A DNA stretch of 64,000 bases from a virus. The notes beneath the pieces are model-generated. The model was not told the origin of the DNA. It saw only the letters and a list, made by a program, of their open reading frames with translations, and did not search any database. Where the stretch lies: positions 111,161 through 175,160 of IMG/VR virus record IMGVR_UViG_3300034279_001861; one strand, 5' to 3'. The position numbers were made by a program, and so were the translations under genes. Below are positions 59,311-64,000 of the stretch, piece by piece (position 1 is the first letter of the stretch; each line of letters starts with the position of its first letter).

Positions 59311-61935
59311 TTACACGCTAAAAAGTTGATTCTGACAGACGGCAAGCCGTGCTGTCAACGGGAAGTTCGGATTACAAGCAGCTGAACGCCAAAGGGCAGC
59401 CAGCTTGTACATTGCATAGTCTTTAGCTAACGCTTCGCCTTCTGTGTTGCATTCTGCGAGCTTCTCATAATGACAAATTTTAGGGGTTTGATAATTTCGA
59501 CAACAGCCCAACAAGCTTCTCTTATAAACAGATTCTTTAGAAAAAGAGAAATCTTCTGAAAAAGAAGCAGCTAGTAGATTAGCATTTGCTGTAGCTATTT
59601 TATCAATTAACGCAGAAGGTGATCGCTCTATACGTAAAGGCAGCGTCTCATCGGATGCCATTTTGCTGTAAATAGCAGGCAAAACAGCTTGTGCAGTTTT
59701 AAGGTGTTCTTCGGTTTTGGTTAGTCTACTGTAATCAGCGAGACTAAGAAAAATACAACGATCTGCCATAGCAGCCAGTTGGCTATCACAAGCAGCAGAG
59801 CCAAACGCTGCAAGTTTCTCTACAGGAAAAGGTTTTGTCAGTATGCCTACAAGCAAACTATCCGGTACGTTTGCAGCACCTTCCATAGAGGCAAGGGCAT
59901 AGCCGAGTCGGATTTGAGACGCGGTTTTCTCTGACCAAAACCCGTGTTGGCCGGACTGATAGAGGATTACATCAAGCGGCGCAGTAGAAGTGCTAGCCAG
60001 CTTAATATAATCCTGAAGTTCAAATACGCCGGAATCTGAAGCAGCTTTCGTGAAGTAATCGGCCTTAGCTCCGTAAGCAATACGATCAGCCGGTCTAAAC
60101 ACACGTGAAATATCAAACCACGTTGGATCTGGATTATCGACATGAAGATGGTGTAAGTCGCCAGCTACTTTGACCAATCGAGTAAGATTGTTTTTACAAC
60201 CACCGGCTGCACACTTCTCGCTAGTGCAATACTCGTCGCGAGTTCTCGCTGCATGTTTGCAGAACGAGCAAATATCGTTAGGCACGCGGCAATTGTGGCT
60301 GACAAAACCGCCAAGACTGTAGGACTCGTCTTCCTCGACTTCGAAGTTATATGTTTCGACATCCGTTACGTCTCTACTTTCAATATCAGCTATTCTGTAA
60401 GCGTAACGTTGGTCAGGACAAATCCGCATAGCTGCAGGTTTTTCTCGTAGCTGTTTTCTAGTTAACGTGTAGCTGGCGGCCTTCTGAGATCCTGAAGCCA
60501 ACTGCCACAAATCTAAATGGCTAACATTTAACGTATATTCTATCCCGCTATTTTCGTAACCGCTATTTTCACAAAGTGCGTGATCTATACGATAAATAGA
60601 AGTTGGAATGCCTACTGAGGCCAGCAAATCCCTGCCCTGTAGAACTAAATGCACGTTAGCGGAAGAAAAGTGCCCACCTTTGGCATCAGTCCAACCATCG
60701 CCGTCCAGCCAAGCGCCTAAAAAAGCTAACTTTATTTCGGTAGCAGCGTTAAATATTTCTGGCGGTATGCGTTTATTTTTACAGCCTCGGCCAACATACT
60801 GTCTTAAAAACTCAGAAAATTCGGTGCTGCGAACGATAACAGCTAAAGCTGCGTTGCTATTCTTTTTAGGCTCAATACTGACGGTTATGTCGGGGTAAAG
60901 AATTTCAACCAACCTAGGTAAACGTCTTGGAAGCGAATCTGTAAGATTGCAAGTAAACTCCGTACTACAGGCTTTTTCGCCGTTGTAGCTAAAACTACCT
61001 TCTGCCAAGTAATAACCTAATATAGCCGCAAGCGTCGGACAGCTCAAAGCAGCATAACCGTTAAAACGCGTTACAGGCTGATAAAAAAACCTGTCGCCTT
61101 TTTGCAAATGCTCCGCGTGAGTCCAGGCTGCAGGCTCGGCATCAAAAGCTTTTGTGTCTTTAAAATAACGTCTGGCTTTACCTTTAACGCTACTAGCAGC
61201 ACATGCAAATGTCTTTGCCAACATTGGGTGGTCGGCAGTTAACTCCAACGGTAAAGGCAATCCGTTGCATTTAAAAGTGTACGCTTTACCGGTATATCTA
61301 CGTCGATTAGTACCAGTTACTCGACGCCAGCGGCCTTTGTGCGTCCAAACATACATACCTGTTTTAATTTCAGCGATGGATAGATAGCCCTGATCTCTGG
61401 TCAAAACAGGATAAGTCGGATCCAGTACACAAGCCATGCTGACCGGGAAATCCTCTCCTCGAGCAATCTTTTCTACCTCAGTATCCGCTACCAAACCACC
61501 GTTACGGTCGGCGGCAGCCTTAGTGGCATTCAAAGCACAGAGAAGTTCAACACGCCGCATATCATCGTTGTACGCTGAAGCTTTCACGTGTCCATAAAAC
61601 GGATCGCCACGTTCTGGCTTGTTTTTATGGTTTCGAAAAAACTTAGCAAACTTTACAAACGTATCGTGATACTTTTTGCAAGTAGCTTCTTTGAAAGCAT
61701 CACCGTTGCGATTAGGCCCGTAAGCCTCGCTAGCTCCTAACGCAATTAAGTGAACAGGTATCTCGTCACTTGCAAACTTGTAATTGTCAATCTGCGGCAA
61801 AAAAGAATGACTAGCCGTCTTAAGAAAATCACGACGGTCATTGCCGATAAGCCCGCGGCTACCGATTTTAACAGGCACAACAATTTGCCTGTCGAACTCC
61901 CAACCTGACGGCGATACAAACTTGATATGAGCCAT
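59311..61935 (-). CDS. Prohead protease, intein-containing
   Basis: 874 aa precursor; 494 aa after splicing. Exteins: residues 1-168 and 549-874. The N-extein has GPNRNGDAFKEATC, FRNHKNKPERGDPFYGHVKAS and EDFPVSMAC, the pattern of prohead proteases in large phages; Ser166 could be the nucleophile (inference). The C-extein starts CRVPNDICSFCKHAA and has further cysteine pairs (a zinc site), then a long helical part. The order before the scaffold supports it. The intein sits at the most conserved part of the enzyme, at Cys549. Confidence 0.72.
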   Translation of the reverse strand: MAHIKFVSPSGWEFDRQIVVPVKIGSRGLIGNDRRDFLKTASHSFLPQIDNYKFASDEIPVHLIALGASEAYGPNRNGDAFKEATCKKYHDTFVKFAKFFRNHKNKPERGDPFYGHVKASAYNDDMRRVELLCALNATKAAADRNGGLVADTEVEKIARGEDFPVSMACVLDPTYPVLTRDQGYLSIAEIKTGMYVWTHKGRWRRVTGTNRRRYTGKAYTFKCNGLPLPLELTADHPMLAKTFACAASSVKGKARRYFKDTKAFDAEPAAWTHAEHLQKGDRFFYQPVTRFNGYAALSCPTLAAILGYYLAEGSFSYNGEKACSTEFTCNLTDSLPRRLPRLVEILYPDITVSIEPKKNSNAALAVIVRSTEFSEFLRQYVGRGCKNKRIPPEIFNAATEIKLAFLGAWLDGDGWTDAKGGHFSSANVHLVLQGRDLLASVGIPTSIYRIDHALCENSGYENSGIEYTLNVSHLDLWQLASGSQKAASYTLTRKQLREKPAAMRICPDQRYAYRIADIESRDVTDVETYNFEVEEDESYSLGGFVSHNCRVPNDICSFCKHAARTRDEYCTSEKCAAGGCKNNLTRLVKVAGDLHHLHVDNPDPTWFDISRVFRPADRIAYGAKADYFTKAASDSGVFELQDYIKLASTSTAPLDVILYQSGQHGFWSEKTASQIRLGYALASMEGAANVPDSLLVGILTKPFPVEKLAAFGSAACDSQLAAMADRCIFLSLADYSRLTKTEEHLKTAQAVLPAIYSKMASDETLPLRIERSPSALIDKIATANANLLAASFSEDFSFSKESVYKRSLLGCCRNYQTPKICHYEKLAECNTEGEALAKDYAMYKLAALWRSAACNPNFPLTARLAVCQNQLFSV
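60292..61431 (-). mobile_element. LAGLIDADG intein in the prohead protease
   Basis: Residues 169-548 of the precursor (380 aa). Splicing marks: Cys at position 1 (CVLDPTYPVLT, block A), TADHPML as block B (T-x-x-H), YNFEVEEDESYSLGG as block F and VSHN followed by Cys+1 as block G. Two LAGLIDADG-like helices, LGYYLAEGS (306-314) and LGAWLDGDG (406-414), keep their acidic residues. So both splicing and homing nuclease look intact. Confidence 0.93.
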
Positions 61936-61947
61936 GTTGGTTCCTGT

Positions 61948-63096
61948 TTAAGGCTTAGTTGCTGCGGGCGTTAAATCACGTAGCTGCTGCGTCGCTTGTT
62001 GTTGTGCGGCCAGATCTTTTCTATACTGTAGTAGACTCCAAATAGCACCGATAGCTGCCGGAATACCGCTAACGCCAAATCGAGCTAAATTACCGCGAAT
62101 GACAGGCGAAAACTTATGACCAGGTTGTTTAGGTACGTTGCTAAAAATGTTTTTATTACTTGCAACTGTTGCAGCTTGTTCCGCTTTTGCCGGGTCAACA
62201 CTCTGAATATACCCGGAAAGACTTGCAGCTGTTGGTTGTAAGGTGCGGGGTAAATTGGCAGCCAATATGTTAGTCATTTCGCGTTGCTGCTGGGCGTTTA
62301 ATGGTTGTAAATTTGCGGCGTAATTGGCTAGTTGAAATTGCTGCGTAGATCCTCCAGTAAGCTTAGGGTGCACAAAGTGATTCCAATTGACTGCGTTAGG
62401 ATTTTGCATCATCCAATGGGCTAAAGCCCGTCGATCTAATCCGTGCAAGCCCGGAACTTTACCTAGTAAATAACCTAAGGCTGGGCTAGAACCCGCACCA
62501 ATGCCTGCTGGTACTAAAGCACCTAACCCAGGACTTGAATTAGCGGTACTTTGTAAGGCTTTAACTCGATCAGATTTTAGCTCTGCCTCGGTTTTAGGCC
62601 CAGCCTGCATCGACTTTTCAGCTAAATCTGTAACTTTGTCTTCGACGCCTTTGGTAACGCTTCCTGGATTTAGTGCAAGACCTAGCCCACCGCCAAGCAG
62701 ACCGCCAGCGGTAGCACCCTGTAACAAACGACGTTTCCAGTCTTTCTCTTTACGAGAAGCAGCCAGACCGCCAGCACCCAGTGCACCAAGACCTGCACCG
62801 GCTAAGCCGTAACCGAGCGTGCTACGCAATCCAGGATCGGTGGTGACCCGATCCATCCCAGCGTTGTACGTGCCTTTAGCAAGTGAAGCAGCTTGTCCAG
62901 GCATAGCTTTAAGTGTATCCAAAAAGCCAGCAGCTTGCTTAACTACTTGCGTACCGGTAGAGTTCATCACAAAAGTATTCGCAAGAGCTGCGGGCGGCAT
63001 TCGTTGCACTGAGCCTTGATCCAAAGCTTGCTTCCTAAGCAAAAGCAACTTTAGACCTTGCTCGTAAGAAATATTAGCTAAGGATACTGGCTTCAT
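61948..63096 (-). CDS. Virion-associated protein with glycine-zipper segments
   Basis: 382 aa. Residues ~92-112 and ~125-145 are Gly/Ala/Leu-rich (GLAGAGLGALGAGG, GATAGGLLGGGLGLAL), typical of glycine-zipper membrane-inserting segments. Another hydrophobic stretch lies near residue 350. Such proteins can be internal virion proteins ejected to form a pore. It is encoded before the protease with a 23-base overlap to the upstream gene. Function inferred. Confidence 0.65.
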   Translation of the reverse strand: MKPVSLANISYEQGLKLLLLRKQALDQGSVQRMPPAALANTFVMNSTGTQVVKQAAGFLDTLKAMPGQAASLAKGTYNAGMDRVTTDPGLRSTLGYGLAGAGLGALGAGGLAASRKEKDWKRRLLQGATAGGLLGGGLGLALNPGSVTKGVEDKVTDLAEKSMQAGPKTEAELKSDRVKALQSTANSSPGLGALVPAGIGAGSSPALGYLLGKVPGLHGLDRRALAHWMMQNPNAVNWNHFVHPKLTGGSTQQFQLANYAANLQPLNAQQQREMTNILAANLPRTLQPTAASLSGYIQSVDPAKAEQAATVASNKNIFSNVPKQPGHKFSPVIRGNLARFGVSGIPAAIGAIWSLLQYRKDLAAQQQATQQLRDLTPAATKP

Positions 63097-64000
63097 TTCG
63101 CATCAACTGGGTTGGATTACTTTGGGTACGACGTAGGCCTTCTTCTAGCTTAAGGGTTTCACCCAATTCAAACGGTTCAATGTTACCCATGAGCCGTTTG
63201 CGAAGCAACGGGCCAAGTGCTGAGGGTTGGTCCGCAAGCCTAGGAGAAAGCTGAACAAGTTCGTTGTAAGCGTTTAAAACCTGGTCTGGTTCGTACTCGC
63301 TAACTGGGTTTTCCGGATCACTCATCATCTGAGTTAAAGCCGTTTGAGCTCGGATCTTACGAAGTTCGTTTAAGTGATCAGGACTGTCAAGGTTTTGGAT
63401 TTCAGATTCCAAAGCCGACTGACCGCCCTGAGCTACAGACTCCCCCAGATTTTTCGCTGCCCCCATTCCGAAACCACCGGCGACACCGCCTATGATCGAA
63501 CTCAGGTTTGCTTGCTTAGTTGTCTCAGGCTTGAGCTTGGCATACAAATCGTCAGCTACTTTAGTTGCTTTGGCCGCGACAACAATTTGCTTTGCAAGTT
63601 TGTCTTCAGCTGCTGCAAGCTTTTCAGCTTGAGCTATACAATCGTCAATCAAAACGTAGGGAGTCGCTGTGCGATTTACAGGAGCTTGAAAACCTGCCCA
63701 TGTCGGCTTGTGATCCGAAGCTTTCTTTTCGTTTGGAAACCTAGAAGCGACGTAACGCATAAGTGCACTACCTGGAGCTCCGTAATACACACCAGCGGCG
63801 TGTTCAACTTGAGCAAGCGGTAATCTGTCATAAGCAGATTTTTGAAAGTACGAAACAAGCAAATGCAACTTGTAGTTAAGTAAGTCTTCAGACGCTACCT
63901 TTTCCCGGTTAGCATCCTGCACAAGTCGCTGCTGATAATCTTTACCGTCAAAAGCTTTCTTAATATTGACGTCTTGTTGATAAACAGGATCAAAAGAAGC
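63074..64000 (-). CDS. Virion-associated protein, 5' end outside the window
   Basis: The frame is open to the window edge; no ATG lies in frame upstream of a GTG at 63922, so the true start probably lies beyond 64000. At least 308 residues are visible. Mostly helical, with an Ala/Lys-rich coiled region (~100-160), a glycine-rich segment (IIGGVAGGFGMGAAK) that recalls the next protein, and a C-terminal helical domain. No family recognised. Portal and terminase would be expected further upstream. Confidence 0.65.
   Translation of the reverse strand, partial: ASFDPVYQQDVNIKKAFDGKDYQQRLVQDANREKVASEDLLNYKLHLLVSYFQKSAYDRLPLAQVEHAAGVYYGAPGSALMRYVASRFPNEKKASDHKPTWAGFQAPVNRTATPYVLIDDCIAQAEKLAAAEDKLAKQIVVAAKATKVADDLYAKLKPETTKQANLSSIIGGVAGGFGMGAAKNLGESVAQGGQSALESEIQNLDSPDHLNELRKIRAQTALTQMMSDPENPVSEYEPDQVLNAYNELVQLSPRLADQPSALGPLLRKRLMGNIEPFELGETLKLEEGLRRTQSNPTQLMRNEASILS

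Overview
The window is a stretch of a large tailed-phage genome with a contractile tail (myovirus type), roughly 45% G+C by eye. Every gene I support lies on the minus strand, so the reading order runs from base 64000 down to base 1. The hallmarks are a prohead protease, scaffold and major capsid protein, a tail sheath and tube, a frameshifting tail-assembly chaperone pair beside a 1179-residue tape-measure candidate, and a gp25-like protein beside baseplate J. The host cannot be named. A lipoprotein and a GT9 (heptosyltransferase-type) domain fit a diderm host but do not prove it.

Layout in transcription order. (1) 64000-54572, head: two virion-associated proteins, a prohead protease interrupted by a 380-residue LAGLIDADG intein, a scaffold-like protein, capsid accessory proteins, the major capsid protein followed by a strong terminator, and small head proteins ending at a second terminator. 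(2) 54496-48392, decoration: a GT2/methyltransferase-like enzyme, a threonine-rich collagen-like fibre, a small metzincin-like protease, a beta-rich fibre, a 'SIENR' family virion protein and a GT4 glycosyltransferase. (3) 48326-41391, neck and tail: connectors, a zinc-ribbon neck protein, tail terminator candidate, sheath and tube, closed by a third terminator. (4) 41243-21229, tail tip and baseplate: a beta-helical spike, the chaperones with an A_AAT_TTT slip site, tape measure, hub, a sigma-70-like factor, gp25-like and baseplate J proteins. These are followed by a cassette of a matrix-metalloproteinase homologue, small membrane proteins, a papain-like protease and a lipoprotein, and then a gpI-like protein. 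(5) 21219-6391, appendages: a family of divergent fibre proteins sharing an NG-PD-GN motif, a GPx collagen-like fibre and two glycosyltransferase genes. (6) 6350-5566: about 785 bases without a credible gene, packed with stem-loops; this looks like a large structured noncoding RNA of the GOLLD/ROOL kind. (7) 5536-1: small accessory genes, two triplets of DUF6197-like paralogues, a conserved small gene split by an in-frame stop, and one tRNA with a CAU anticodon.

How the parts work together: regions 1, 3 and 4 build the particle. Regions 2 and 5 appear to make and sugar-modify collagen-like and other surface fibres, since glycosyltransferases sit beside each collagen gene. The protease/lipoprotein cassette inside the baseplate genes may act on the host envelope at entry or exit. 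Many neighbours are coupled by ATGA or TAATG overlaps, implying long polycistronic messages. The strongest candidates for something undescribed are the structured RNA, the phage matrix metalloproteinase with a cysteine switch, the DUF6197 arrays and the fibre-glycosylation arrangement.
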